From: Durusdinium trenchii
Lineage: Eukaryota; Sar; Dinophyceae; Suessiales; Symbiodiniaceae
NCBI GenBank assembly: GCA_963970005.1
Contig: CAXAMN010013991.1
Coordinates: 62,001-126,000, forward strand
DNA length: 64,000 nt
Reading direction: 5' to 3'
Shown here: one piece after another, positions 1-11,292 of the stretch
Layout of the letters: every line of letters starts with the position of its first letter
Position numbering within the stretch: the first letter of the stretch is position 1
Program-made: the position numbers and the translations under genes
Notes under the pieces: model-generated
The model's database searches: none
The model's input: only the letters and a program-made list of their open reading frames with translations
What the model was told of the DNA's origin: nothing

Positions 1-105
1 GTGGACTTGTCCTTTTCTTTTCTACAAAAGACCCGTGGCAAAAACAGGAAAACCGTGTTTTTTGTTTTATTTTTTTTACTGGGGGCGCTCCATGTTTAGA
101 CTTCA

Positions 106-225
106 TATCCGCGGTAAAAACGGAAAAAATCAAAAAGTTTCTTGTTTTACCGTTTTTACCGGGGGGGCGCCCCTTTTTCTCTACCATGGGGCGCCCCTTT
201 TTCTTCTACTATATCCGCGGTAAAA
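106..225. repeat. Short direct and inverted repeats at window start
   Basis: The block atatccgcggtaaaaac occurs twice (about 105 and 209). A 17-base block beginning ggggcgcccc occurs at 164-180 and 188-204. The arms ggtaaaaacgg (113-123) and ccgtttttacc (150-160) are exact inverted repeats. No coding frame is convincing here. It may be the edge of a repeat that continues to the left of the window. Confidence 0.5.
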
Positions 226-534
226 ACAGTGAAAATTGATTGTTTTGTTGTTTACTTTTTTTCCTGCGGGGTCGCGAAAGGATACCCCTGAGCAAAACAA
301 CGCTCGCGAACCAGCTTGGAGAACAGCCTTTAGCCCTATCAAATGACCGAACTTGCCTGGATACCTGATGACGGAAGTGAACCACAACCAAAGTATTCCA
401 TCATGACAACCACATGAAAACAAAAAAAGGAAACAATCAATAACTGGGTCATTCTTGGCCAGTCAGGGCTGTCCCCCACATATTGCGATATATGTATATC
501 CTGTGTTCGGAGGGCAAACATCTCCTTTCCAGTC

Positions 535-638
535 CTCCGGCAGAACTCTTCAGCCCAAGTGGCAGAACCAGCTCCCAGTGGCCACCACGCTCGGCGGCCT
601 TCATGGTGCTGTTGTAAGTGATGTCGTTGGCCACGCAC
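535..638 (-). CDS. PPR repeat exon
   Basis: After the acceptor CAG at 639-641 the frame reads NDITYNSTMKAAERGGHWEL, the first helix and central Trp of a PPR unit (NDITYN for the usual DVISYN). The following helix (LVLPLGLK) has lost the usual A-L-x-L-L pattern. The 3' boundary is not clear. It is the most downstream PPR unit seen in the window. Confidence 0.6.
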
Positions 639-3600
639 CTGAAAGCCAAAGCCGCTGAAAGCAAATCAGATGGCACAAAGTGCTCATCAATGAAATGATC
701 TGTTAGAATCTGTTAATATAGGTCAGCTGCCACTGGGCTGGCAACGGTCTCCACATCAAGTGGAATGGTTATGGCTATTGCCCCTTCGACTTCTTAGCTT
801 CGATGCCTCGCCGTTCCAACCTGAAGTCACAGCCACTCCATCCATTGAATGCGATGACTGTTCGAAAGTCGCCTCCATGTGGGCATGTCGCGAAGCAACT
901 GCAGTGCTGCAGCCCAAGAGCTACCCTTCTCCTGGTCGACTCGTGCTGAACCGGCGTTCAGCTAGCAGTAACCAGTATTGCTTCGAGGTTGTGCGCATTT
1001 CCCAGGAACAACATATACAGTACAGAACAGTAGCATGTCAAACATATTGTTAGCCAAGACTGATACCTATCGTTGATCACTATCTGGTTGAACAAATCCC
1101 GGAAGCCTACGAATCGGTGTACATCATGTGAGGAGCGGCGTACATCGCACCCGAAAGATCTGGTCGGAGAGGTTCCACCACACATCCGAAAGCAACAAAA
1201 AAACATCATCACCTTGGAACACACAGCCAAAAAACCCTCTCAGAGACCATGTACTTATAAAAATAAACATATGTGTACTACACATAGAGAGACCCTAGGA
1301 TCCAAGTACATTCTCAGAAGGTACTTGGACCCTCAAAACCTACATGAGACTGTCTCCGATCACCTTCTGAGAAGGTACTTGGATCCCTAGGGAGGGAATG
1401 AGAGTGAGAGTGAGAGGTATGGAATGCCGGAGTTTCTGAGCAAATCTAGGACAAACTGAAAGCTTAAGGGGTCTCCGATGTTCTAGAAGCAACATGGTGC
1501 ATTTAGATGTGCAACTGCAAGCAAGCTGCACAAGCACTGATGGCACTGCTGATTCCAATGACGCTACGGCGGAGTCGCAAGCTGCACATCCTTTGTGCTG
1601 GGCGGCTTTCAGGGCTGCACGATTTCTTCCCCAGCCATCTGGATTAATATATCTGGAGCCCACCCAAAAATAGACTGAGGAGGCTGAATGGAGAACAACC
1701 GAGGCACTTCGTTGAGGATCCCCATTGGTGTGGGGCATACATGCAGTTGATCAACACCTCCAGGATTTGGGGGCGATGCTCCAAGAAAAGGCACGTGCAC
1801 TATTGTGCACTGAAGGGGACACATGCTTAAAGCACAATGAACATCCTCCCGGCTGCTTGCACATTTAGAATATTTAGACACCGAAGCCATGTCAATTGGC
1901 TAGGAGAACCCCAGGAGTTGTCAATCAACCCGCCAAGCTCGGGTTGAAGTCGAGGAAAACCGAGTTAAACCCAAAAGTTGCATCAATCCCAGGTGGTCAA
2001 TCCTTTGTCGGGGATCACCGAACGAACAACCATTTTGAGGGCCAAGTGCGGGTTACAGCCACTCGTTTACATCTCTTCACTACCTTGCAAGTAGTTCTGG
2101 TCACGCGTCTGTGATCGGGGAAAGGATCATAGTGCAGTCACCGGACCCACCTGACAGCTGCGAAACAAGATTCCGCACCGTCAACAGGTGGAGCGCAGCC
2201 TCCCAATCTCCGGATTCCTGTGATGAGTGGTCGCTCGTGGTGAACCACCACGGGTGGAGCAAAACGGACTCTCATGGAAAACATGCGAGCAAAGTTTTTA
2301 GAAGTGTGTGTGCACCCAAAATTGAACATTGTGAACGGAGGGAATGAAAGCATGCCGTATATTAGAGTTGGGTTCGGATGACGAGCACTATGCTGACATA
2401 TATACCACAAATATAGTGAAATATAACTCAAGATGTATTTATATCCGAAAACCCCAGTCTAGGACGATGGGTGCTGCGATTTACGCACTTTTGGGCTGTC
2501 TTTAATGCCCCAAGCAAAGGTCTTCTGCCGTGGTCCGACACGTGTGTGCCCCCCAAAAATGCAATTGATTGCAATTGTGTTGTTCTTGACTGCTCATGAC
2601 TGCTTTGGCCCTAGACGTTTGGCTTCGTAGCCCCCTGTGTATGGCCGTGTGGGATGACATACACGTTGAATGTTAAAGACAGTTCCCTCCTCACACGCAC
2701 TGATGGCCGCATTGGCCGAAATCGTATCCGGCACCTGGCCCGAAGCTGACGGCCGCATGTGTGACCACTTGGAACTTGGAACATCGAATCATTCTACTCT
2801 GTGTTCTACTTGAAGCTTCAGTGGGTGGTTTGTGCATGTCGTGGAATCTGGTTTTGTGAAGCCTGTGCTGGTTGAGGTTCAAAGGTTGCCACCATGGTTC
2901 AGCACAGCTGTCAGCAGTTGCCAAGTTTTGGTTAGCGAATCTTGGTGATGCTGGTGTGGAACGCAAAGACAGTCCAAAAATTAACCACGGGCATGATGTC
3001 GCATGTGGCTTCTTTTGATCTTGAATTATTCCCCAAAAGACAGAACACATCAGCTCTCAACATCTCAACCGACAAATACTCCTCCGAACGACATGCGCTT
3101 GCGGAGTCGACCGACTGATCGTCAATGCACCAGTTGCGATACCATCATGGCATCCAATAGGTGCAAAGCACGGTGCCACTGTGTACCCTTGCTGCACGCA
3201 CTGATCGCGGCATTGTAGCTCACCTGGTCACGGCTACATGACCAGCGACCATCATTTCTCGTCCCCGGTTGGTTCAACTCGGCGGGGTTGGCTCCCAAGG
3301 GTTGGTCAAAATGGTGGAATGAGAGACTGAAGATCGAGTTCTTGATCAGCTTTACCACCTCCGTCCCTCCCAAAAATCCCAAAACTAGCCATACTACGGT
3401 TTGCATGGGCCATACCATGGAATCATGGACATGGTCCTGCACAGCATTGAAGCGAAAGAACCTGGAATCCTGGAACATTTAACATTTAAGTGTGTTGTGC
3501 GAGGGCCTTCTTCATCAGTTGGTATGGTATTGTACCCCTAAAAGGCCGTGGTTTTTGCTGAGGGTCTGGCATTGTTCGGCTTCACTTGCTTGGTGGGCAT

Positions 3601-6600
3601 GGCAAAGAGTAAGCTCAAGGCCAGCTCCCAGTGTCCGGTCCTGGCCGGGTTCTCAACAGGATAGAGATGATGGAGTGGTTCCAGCGTCACTTTGGTGGAA
3701 AAAGGACAGCGAATTAAACATACCTCGGCATGATGTCTCTTGCGACTTTCTCAATCATAATTTTGGATTGAACTATTGTTTAATCCAATCTACCTTGAAT
3801 ACATCTCTAATAATTACGTCTTTTCCCACACCAATGACTGCACCGAAAAAAAACAAAACACAAACAAACTTCTTGAGTTGATCCGAGAGGCTTTTCACAA
3901 ACGCTCATCAAGGTGCTGAAGGAAAAAACGTCTGGCGCCACCTTCTGCGACGGCATGTTGTCCAAGAAGCTGATCCCCTCCTGGCGATGGCTGCAAAACA
4001 CAGCGACTCGGCGAGACCGGCGTTTAAGCAAAGCAGTTTTTCTTTCTCGTTCAGATTGACAGCTCCAGGATAGCAATTAATGGTGGAACGCGGGCACATT
4101 ATCTATTCAAACTCCTGCTTGACGTGATGCTATGTTGCTGGATGACACACAGTGTACGACAAGCTGGAACCAGCTTGAGGAGTTGAACTTGGCCGCAATC
4201 TCCAACCAGCAAAGAAATCGATTGGACTGAGTCAGACTTGGACATGTGTTAAAAAATCAACATATTGGACTCGGGCATGTTGACTTGGACTTATTGGACT
4301 GTTGACCTCCAAAATCTTTGTCTTGTTTGGCTCTGGAGGCCTGGGGGGGAGTTCTCAGCCGCAACCAGGAACAATGCTCCGAACCCTTGTATTTCACACA
4401 GGGTGCACATTGGAGCACTGTCAGCCATGCAGCCCCGCTCTGTGAAAATTTGAAGGATCATGAAGGATCTACTTCCTGAACTATCTGCGCCAGGAGTACT
4501 TGCAATCAGCTTTTCCAAACGTGGGCAAAAGCGCTCCATCAAAAAAAGGACTCTGGGTATTAGTGGCCATAATTTTGATAACGGATCAGTTTGACCGGGA
4601 CCGTGTCCTGCAACCGGGCACCTTTTTCACAGGCACTGATGGCTGAGTTGTAGCTGAAGATGTCCTCATTGCACGTGAACAAGCGCTTTTCAATGTGAAC
4701 ATGTGCATGCCTACCTCTCAAAATGGATCAAAATGGCACGAATTCGTCGCGAAGTGTCAGCAAAGCGTTGCGAGTTGCATCGTTTGCATCGCCCGAAAAC
4801 GAGACAATCAAAATGGATCACAGCACTGGAAGGCTGTTCGATTGGAAGCCGCATTCGATTGGTCCAGCTCCACTCGAACTCGTGGTCCGGTGTCCTGCTG
4901 CATGTTCCGTTCTCTCATCTCATCGAAGAGCTGCAAAGCATGCCTAGAGAAGTCTTTGGAACGAAGAGGGATTGGTTTCGGCCAACTGAGCGAGACTGTC
5001 AGACTCGAGTCGTACGAAAGTCTCCCTTGTCCACCAAACAAGTCTCAACTGAAAGCTTACCAGGACTGATACATAGAAACACGTCGTGTAATATACTATT
5101 TACCACAACATGTCACGGGGGAAGCGGGGCATATGTATATATATATGGACCTACAATACATAATCATATCTATGTGTATATATATATATGCACATGGTCT
5201 CAAAAGTCGTACCAAGCCACTGCCACCGTGAGCCTTTGCCGCAAACACTGAGGCAGGCGTTGAAGCAAGACACCCCTGGATCAGGCTTGAGCGCCTCACG
5301 TTGGCGACGCAAGTCATGCGGAGACACTCCGCATATGAAAGTGGAAGATGACCTTGATCTCTGAAGACAATTGTTGAGTAGACGGTAGTTGCGCTTTCAT
5401 GTTAGCGACTTGGAGATTGAGATTGCAGTCAATCAAGCATGCTGTGCTGCATGTTGTTACCATGAGTTTGCCCACTCATGAATCAATACCAACCCCACTT
5501 GACAAAAACCACTGGCCGAATATACAGCAATGTTGCCAACCCCAAAGGCACTGTACAATAGCAATCAATAGCAAAGCCAACTCCGGTGGGCCCTGAAGCA
5601 CCCGCAAACACCTTCTCAAAGGCCTGTACCCACTGGGAATACAACAAATGCATACAAATGCACTTGATGAATCTCTCACGGGCCATCATAGATAAGTTAT
5701 TTTATGTCATGTTTATTTTTTTGTTGTCGGCAGTGTCTCACAGTTCCCAGGTCCTGACCTGACAGTTCCCAAATATCTATACGTATAGTTATAATTAGTT
5801 ATATATATATACAATTTAATGCATAATTACATGAATTTAAATGCTTCTTCACCAACAAAATCCTCGACAGCACGGCAGTTTGATGACACTTCTTTCTGCT
5901 GGCCAAAGCACGAGGATGCTCAAAGCATTCTGCCACATAGCACCTTGGTGAGACAGCACTGAAACCGAGAAATTCACCACATGTTCTTCTCCAAAAGGGT
6001 TGCAGGAGAACGGGCGCACGTATGCAAACATGGCTGTGCTATTAATTTACATTGGATGGGGCGTTCACTGACCCAAAGGGATGCCGCTCAATCTGTTGTT
6101 TCGGCGCAGAAAGCGCAGGCATTGATGGCGCTGGCCAAGCTGAAGTTGTCCAGTGGTAAGGACCGGCGCATCACCTCGCCCGCAGAGTCCGCTGTTCCAT
6201 GACTCTTCAGGTGATGCACAAACCCGAGAGTTGATTCTGATAGAACCTTTTGCCTGTGACTCACGGGGGCACGGACGGGCGCAGGCCAAAAGGCTTCCAC
6301 AGTGGTGCATGATGGTTCCATACGCTTCGTGATCAGTTCATCCACAAACTAGACCAAATTCCGATCGATTTGGCTCGCCTCTCCGATTCCCAGTCGATGA
6401 CGTTAGTTACGAAACAAATGTTTGCTGACCCCAGCTACAAACCTATATTGTATAATCTATTGCTTTTTAAAAATTATATATCAAATATATATATATATAT
6501 AGTATATCTATCTACTTAATCATCTGCGGTTCTGCCAACAAGCTCGTCGACATGGTACACTCATGCATTCAGACCCGGCAGATCAGAGCCGTGGACCGAA

Positions 6601-9600
6601 GGACACATACATATGTGGTTTATGTTTTTCCACCGGGGCGGGGCAGCAACTGAGGTTTGTAAACCGGCCGCGAAACTCATATAGCTGCAATCCAGGGCTC
6701 TGTCAACAAATGAAGAGCTACTTCCCACTCACCAGGCTCCGAGCAAGCAACAATCGCTGCATTGTACCTCGGAAACGCTCTGTCAGCAATGTCAGATTGA
6801 AGTTCTGAAAGGCAAACACCATTTCCAACAAACCAATATTGACAAGCGTGAGCTAAAAAACACAAAAACAAAGGGGTTGAACTGAACATATGTTGTGTTC
6901 TCATTTTTTGCACCATACAAATTGCAAGTACTGAATGATTATTATATCAAGAACTTAACCCTTGGCCAAATTGAAGTAAACGACGCAAGGCCACTCTGTG
7001 ACATGCCTGACCATTGGACCATGGGGTAGAAAGGAACCGGGAAAAAAAACACTGGGTCATCGAGGACTGATTGATCTGCGAGGTTCACATGATCCTAAAA
7101 TCCCGAAGGAAATTAGAACCAGTCATGTCCACCACTGAGGTCTCTCTCTCTCTCTCTTGCAAAAGGCACCTTCTTCTCTCTCTCTCTCTCCTGAGAACAA
7201 CCTCACAATGTCTACAAGAAGTTGGCAAGACTTGTCACGTGTAGTCGTTAGGCTGGACGTCGATGGCCTTCATAGAGGAGAGGAGTTGCAGTGTTATTCG
7301 CCACTGAGATCCATTCGCTAACGCACCTGCTGCGCCACATCACGCGACACGTTGCGATCTTTAGAGCAAATTAGCTACTAGTATTATGGCCAGGAGCTAC
7401 ATTCCTAGCGTCCTTGCTCCTAGTAGCGGTGCCCTTTGTTACTAGTAGCACGTTTTTTATAATAATGTGCTTTTTTACGTGGGAAACCATTCATATTCAT
7501 CACCTCACTCAAAGCTTGTTTATTGGTGCACGTTTTTTGATATTTCTGCCACGAGATGGGTGCGCATGCGGTGGTTCCCCACGTGGGCAAATGTTGTAGG
7601 CATAGGCATAGGCGCAAATAAACATGCCAGTCGGCTCGATCAATTTGCCTGTGAAAACCGGTATGCTCCCGAACTGTTTGCATTTGCGCATGACTAGCCA
7701 TGAAAGAACATGCCAGTCGGTTCATTTCTGCTCATGTGCCATATCTCACCAACTGAATCCTGAACAGGTCGGGAACACCCATACAGCCACTGAAGGTCAC
7801 CACGTTGGGGAGTATTCCCAAGTCCTGTGGTGCACCGGGAGGGGGGCCGCCGATCTGAAGACTTCACCGTTGATTCTTGGTTCTAAGGCCTGACATGGCT
7901 GGAGGCACCGCTGATCTGAGCCTTTCTGTTTTTTCAAGACCAACTGCTGGACGAAAGCTGATCCCGAAAGCAGGTCTCAGACGCTTCTGCCAACAGCGTG
8001 AGTTTGAGAGGAAGAAGCAGGTCTCAGACTGCATCAATCATTTAGTCCCTGCCACAGGTACCAAAGCACAGTGTTCTACTCGACCTGATCCCCTCCTTGT
8101 GCGAGCCAGATTCTCAGATTGCACACAAGAAACGGCGGCAATTTTGCATGGAAGTCCTCCATGCTGGCCAGCAAATGCAGCGCTGCCTGCCACTCACCAG
8201 CCTTTTCACAAGCACTGATGGCACTGCTGCAGCCTGAATCAGCTGTGAAACGTGCCACATGATCCACCCCTTCCGTCAGAAAGGGCAGCACAAGGGTGGA
8301 ATGTGCCGAGTCTTGTCCGTGCTCAATCGCCTTCACAAACAAAGAGGCGGTGAATCCGTGAAGGCTCAAAATGCATCACTTGATTCTGATATGTGCCAAA
8401 TGGCCATCTCCGCTCAATGTGAAGTACGTATTTTGAATATATATATATATATACGACACAAACTCACAAAAAGGGTCAAGAATCTACGAGGTCCATCACC
8501 CAAAATCATGAGGATCTTGTGGGAATCTGGGACTCTTCTTACCGGGCCTGTTTTCAACCTCAAAAGAAGTCGTTTTGTTTTTTCCTGGTGGCGTTTTACA
8601 CCGGTAAAACTGGAGAGTTGGTTGAAAGAACTGGTTGAAACTTGAAACCATCGTTGGTCTCTTGATGTCTCTCATCTCTCTCCAGTGAGATGCCCCGATT
8701 TTGCCCAGATAGACGGACTGTGACTATTCAGGCTAAGAGCTGAAGACATTGCCGATGATACGATCCTCAGCTATTGGCACTGGAAGTGTTGCTGGTTGGA
8801 ATTCCCACTGCTTCAAATCAGTATGACAATTCATAGATCTGCAGCTAGGGATCCTGGCTAGCTATGACATTTTAGTGGCAACTGGAATCCACTGGGCTTG
8901 GCAATGCTCCTAGTAACCTAGTATTCCGGTGCTTGTGGCTTGTGGGGCACCATACAAGAAGGGGGATTTGTCCAAGTCAAGTCATGCTGCATGCTTTTTT
9001 CGGCACGGAATCCATGCAACGAAGCAAATATGAAGGCTTGGTTAACTTTGCCCCAAGCATCCCCAAAACCACCGTCTGACTATGTGGGGGGTGCCATGTT
9101 GCACCTGGGGACGCCATGATGCATGCACCACTGCGCAGCTTCTTCTTCCCACACAGAGCGGGTCGACAAATGCAAAAATGGACATACACTCCCACAAGGA
9201 GCTGATTGGTCAATGGAAGTCGAAGTGTAAGGTTTGGACAACCCCTTCTGCTATGTGACGCATGTATAAGCATCGCATAGTAGACGGGCCCTTGGCGCTC
9301 GCTGGACATGCTCCACAGCACAACTGATTGCATTTGTCCAACAAGAACATGCGCAAAACATGTGCCCAAATACTCCATGGAATTATCACAAAGCCAAGGG
9401 TCCTGATGCATACGGTCCAGCAAATGGATGGCCAAAAACCAGTTGGCTGCTTTTTCACAAGCACTGATTGCGGCGGTGTAATGGAAAATGTTCGTCTGAA
9501 TCTGCAGTTGCGCGGCGGCTTCTGAAAACCACGCACGCAAACACCACAACAAACATCGCAATCAACCAGCTAGGTGAATAGCACATGGCAAGCTTTGTTT

Positions 9601-10702
9601 GCGCATCTAGAGTGTATCAACCCCAACGGGGTGAAGGTTGACTCTGTCTCAACAATCTCGAATCAACACGCCAAACCCGATCTTCCTTGAATGTGTCCCA
9701 ATTCCGCACTGTGGATGAGGGCAAGCGATTAGGCCTGGAATGCATTGGCAAAAGTGCAAATGCTCAAGCCCTCTTCGACGTGAAATTTACGTGTATATAT
9801 ATACATACACCCCCCCGGAAACTCTTGGCTCAAATCCCCACGACGGTTATTCATAGACATCCTTGGAATCCTTGGATGTTCTAATCTCTCACCTTCTCAG
9901 CTTGCATGGATTGCAGCACTTGGGCTGCTCGTTGGCTGTACCGAGCCCGCGCTAGGCTTGTCCTCAGGGTGTGGCCAAGGCGACGACACATCTCTGTTCC
10001 ACCTGGGCCTGCCCCCATGAAAGGAATATAGTTGTCCGACCACGAGTTCTAGCAAGGTGTCCAATTTAATGTGTGTAGGGGATTGGCTTTCGTTCTGTTT
10101 GGGGGACAACGTCTGTATAGCCTACAGAAGGGGTAAATCGATATAAAAACAATAAACGCATCAGCCAATCACTATTTGAACAACACCACCTTGATTATGC
10201 TGACTTCTTGTCACTGGAGGCCCTTCTTTTCTTTTCTAGGGCTTCCGGAGGGTTGAACCACACCAATCCCCTACAACTACAATCATGATCCTTTGCTATC
10301 GAAGTATGAGCAGGTTACCATGGTTCCCACCAATGACTACTTTTTTTTGTGCTATCATTCCTGACATGGTCCCAGTGAACATGAACGACCACATATAATT
10401 AGTTAAATCATTAGGTTTACATCGTGCATACATGTGCATACATCGGCCGCGTTGCAACAATCTTGCCAATATCCAACTACCAGAATCTACCAGTACCAAA
10501 TAATCTCTCTCTATATATATATAATATATCTAAGCCACAAAATGCACCACGCCACGGAATCCAACCCCTTTTTTGATTCGGTCTCGTGGTGTTACCATCC
10601 AGCCTCGGTCCCCACCGTCGCGGCGCCGAGTGACAAGGTCTTGGTCGCCTCGTGCGGCCGTTGGCGCCACTGGGCGCCGTAGCTGGACACCCAGCGCCGC
10701 AC
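535..10702 (-). CDS. PPR exon series C (gene span including introns)
   Basis: About fifteen minus-strand exons between 10.7 and 0.5 kb each encode one PPR unit or half a unit: a Y-N-A-A-I-S-A-C-type first helix, a conserved Trp, then an A-L-x-L-L second helix. PPR proteins bind single-stranded RNA in plastids or mitochondria and control editing, cleavage, splicing or translation. Introns here run from a few hundred bases to over 1 kb, longer than in the series at 40.8-53.9 kb, and the repeats are more diverged. No initiator Met exon or signal peptide could be assigned. The span could be one gene, two genes or a decaying duplicate. The PPR family call is firm; a single gene model is inference. 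Confidence 0.5.
1293..1392. repeat. Foldback element with 16-17 bp inverted ends
   Basis: The left end (1293-1308, ccctaggatccaagta) is the reverse complement of the right end (1376-1392) apart from one extra base. Inside, tctcagaaggtacttgga and tctgagaaggtacttgga form a direct repeat, and ccttctgagaagg is itself palindromic. It looks like a small MITE-like or hairpin element in an intron. No ORF. Confidence 0.55.
1483..1575 (-). CDS. Degenerate PPR half-repeat, possible exon
   Basis: The frame reads VIGISSAISACAACLQLH and then stops at 1483-1485. The S-A-I-S-A-C core is the first PPR helix, but the Trp and the second helix are missing. It could be a decayed exon or a short terminal one. Confidence 0.35.
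2669..2734 (-). CDS. PPR half-repeat exon
   Basis: Acceptor CAG (2735-2737) is followed directly by GTG and the frame VPDTISANAAISACEEG, a near-consensus start of a PPR unit (P-D then N-A-A-I-S-A-C-E). The frame stays open after that but loses the Trp and A-L-x-L-L helix, so the exon probably ends soon after E-E-G. Confidence 0.55.
2850..2935 (-). CDS. Diverged PPR-like helix, candidate exon
   Basis: The frame reads LATADSCAEPWWQPLNL, which lines up with A-A-I-S-A-C-E-x-x-x-W-x-x-A-L. No clear splice sites. Supported mainly by its position in the same-strand PPR series. Confidence 0.35.
3122..3223 (-). CDS. PPR repeat exon
   Basis: Acceptor AG at 3224-3225, then GTG AGC TAC AAT: the frame VSYNAAISACSKGTQWHRAL continues into LHLLDAMM. 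It is a textbook unit with Y-N, A-C, Trp and A-L-x-L-L all in place. The frame closes with TGA at 3122-3124, so either the exon ends before that or this unit is terminal. Confidence 0.8.
   Translation of the reverse strand: MSYNAAISACSKGTQWHRALHLLDAMMVSQLVH
3867..3981 (-). CDS. PPR exon (second helix plus next first helix)
   Basis: The frame reads ISFLDNMPSQKVAPDVFSFS and then TLMSVCEKPLG. This covers the end of one unit (L-D-N-M ... A-P-D) and the start of the next (V-F-S-F-S-T-L-M-S-V-C-E-K). The acceptor is probably the CAG just above 3981. Confidence 0.7.
4570..4670 (-). CDS. PPR repeat exon
   Basis: The frame reads NEDIFSYNSAISACEKGARL. D-I-F-S-Y-N-S-A-I-S-A-C-E-K-G is a nearly perfect first helix. 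The usual Trp is replaced by Leu and the second helix is weak. The frame stops at 4561. Confidence 0.7.
4880..4957 (-). CDS. PPR half-repeat exon
   Basis: The frame reads KDFSRHALQLFDEMRERNMQ. A-L-Q-L-F-D-E-M is the second PPR helix, matching the classical P-type form more closely than most units here. No first helix is visible in this exon, so the repeat is probably split by an intron. Confidence 0.6.
5200..5295 (-). CDS. PPR repeat exon
   Basis: The frame reads ALKPDPGVSCFNACLSVCGK and then GSRWQWLG. P-D, F-N-A, S-V-C-G-K and Trp are in register. The second helix fades downstream into a TA-rich tract (5131-5190). Confidence 0.65.
5555..5641 (-). CDS. PPR second-helix exon
   Basis: The frame reads YSQWVQAFEKVFAGASGPTG and then VGFAIDCYC. 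S-Q-W-V-Q-A-F-E-K-V-F matches the Trp and second helix of a PPR unit. The first helix would lie on another exon. Confidence 0.55.
5867..5947 (-). CDS. PPR second-helix exon
   Basis: A CAAG acceptor is followed by a frame reading GAMWQNALSILVLWPAERSV. M-W-Q-N-A-L-S-I-L is the Trp plus second helix. Downstream residues no longer match the family. Confidence 0.6.
6088..6201 (-). CDS. PPR exon
   Basis: The frame reads GEVMRRSLPLDNFSLASAIN and then ACAFCAE before TGA at 6088-6090. It holds the end of one unit (E-V-M-R-R-S-L-P-L-D) and the first helix of the next (N-F-S-L-A-S-A-I-N-A-C-A). The open frame continues upstream to about 6345 without recognisable repeats. Confidence 0.7.
   Translation of the reverse strand, partial: HGTADSAGEVMRRSLPLDNFSLASAINACAFCAETTD
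6680..6804 (-). CDS. PPR repeat exon
   Basis: Acceptor CAG (6805-6807) opens a frame with SDIADRAFPRYNAAIVACSE followed by PGEWEVALHLL. R-Y-N-A-A-I-V-A-C-S-E, Trp and A-L-H-L-L are all in register. One of the cleanest units of series C. Confidence 0.8.
6810..8139. other. Intron or intergenic tract
   Basis: No convincing exon seen. It holds two (TC)n runs (7141-7157 and 7171-7191) and one minus-orientation relic of the 79-base satellite unit (about 7376-7452). Confidence 0.5.
7376..7452 (-). repeat. Solitary relic of the 79-bp satellite unit
   Basis: The reverse complement of this stretch carries ctactagtaacaa, aagggcaccgctactaggag and caaggacgct in the same order as the satellite at 10.7-11.9 kb, with one sub-block missing. 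It shows that the unit is also dispersed as single copies. Confidence 0.7.
8140..8245 (-). CDS. PPR repeat exon
   Basis: After acceptor CACAG the frame reads SGCSSAISACEKAGEWQAAL and then HLLASMEDF. The S-A-I-S-A-C-E-K-x-x-x-W-Q-x-A-L-H-L-L-x-S-M pattern is complete. Confidence 0.8.
9406..9521 (-). CDS. PPR repeat exon
   Basis: A TTTTCAG acceptor precedes AA GCC GCC GCG. The frame reads QTNIFHYTAAISACEKAANW and then FLAIHLLDRMHQ. It is a full unit with A-A-I-S-A-C-E-K, Trp and A-I-H-L-L-D-R-M. It probably ends near CATCAG|GA, a possible GA-type donor. Confidence 0.82.
9893..9993 (-). CDS. PPR exon with clear splice sites
   Basis: Acceptor ACAG (about 9994-9997) and donor AAG|GTGAGA (exon ends 9893) bracket 101 bases. 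The frame reads RYSQRAAQVLQSMQAEK at its end, with R-A-A-Q-V-L-Q-S-M matching the second PPR helix. The upstream half (MCRRLGHTLRTSLARA) is basic and less typical. Confidence 0.72.
10592..10702 (-). CDS. GC-rich candidate PPR-like exon
   Basis: CAG|GTG acceptor (exon starts 10702) as in the other units. The frame reads VRRWVSSYGAQWRQRPHEAT and stops at 10592-10594. Y-G-A-Q-W-R-Q could be a shortened repeat around the conserved Trp. Very GC-rich, so the open frame alone is weak evidence. Confidence 0.42.
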   Translation of the reverse strand: MRRWVSSYGAQWRQRPHEATKTLSLGAATVGTEAGW

Positions 10703-10734
10703 CTGATGGTGAATCATGGTGAACCCGTGGAAAC

Positions 10735-10897
10735 TGCTAGTAACAAGAAGCTACTAGGAGCAAAGGGCATCGCTACTAGGAGCAAGGACGCTACTAGAAA
10801 CTCCTGGCCTTACTACTAGTAACAAGAAGCTACTAGGAGCAAAGGGCATCGCTACTAGGAGCAAGGACGCTACTAGAAACTCCTGGCCTTACTATAC
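10735..10897. repeat. 79-bp satellite, first block (about two units)
   Basis: Two near-identical tandem units with period 79 (taacaagaag recurs at 10741 and 10820). Each unit is made of four sub-blocks of about 18-22 bases, all opening with ctactag: ctactagtaacaagaag, ctactaggagcaaagggc, ctactaggagcaaggacg, ctactagaaactcctggc. Confidence 0.9.
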
Positions 10898-10899
10898 TA

Positions 10900-11290
10900 C
10901 TGCCTAATGACTTAGGCCAACGTGATGCAAGTGACATACCAATCTGGCTACCCGCAGGACTAAGTCATGTGCCCTGACATATCGAGCAAAAAAAATGTCT
11001 GGGTTGGGAAACCTGGTGTCATAGGACCTGTGGACACCTCCTCGACAAAAAAAACAGCTAAATAATGCTAGATATCACTGCCTGGCACCCTGGTGACACA
11101 GTGGTGACATAAGGTGCGACTATGTGTTTTTGCGGGCGCCTTGAATACCTCATACATATTTCTATGAATATCATGGTTGTGGCCTGATGACATAGGCCTT
11201 AAGAGGAAATGCCAATGTTGGGTCAATCCTGATGACATAGGCTTTTGGAATTGGCGTGTATGTCCGACAAGTCCTAAGTTACTAGTCAGT
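10900..11290. repeat. Spacer between satellite blocks with short dispersed repeats
   Basis: No ORF. The motif cctgatgacatagg recurs (about 11183 and 11228), with variants cctaatgacttagg (about 10903) and gtgtcatagg (about 11019). The spacer may itself be part of a higher-order repeat. Confidence 0.5.
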
Positions 11291-11292
11291 AG

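Noticed and set aside
7771..7850. Plus-strand GEYSQVLWCTG resembling the CAP/SCP family signature
   Set aside because: The preceding His/Arg of the signature is missing, no other CAP motif is nearby and the frame lacks a coherent exon.
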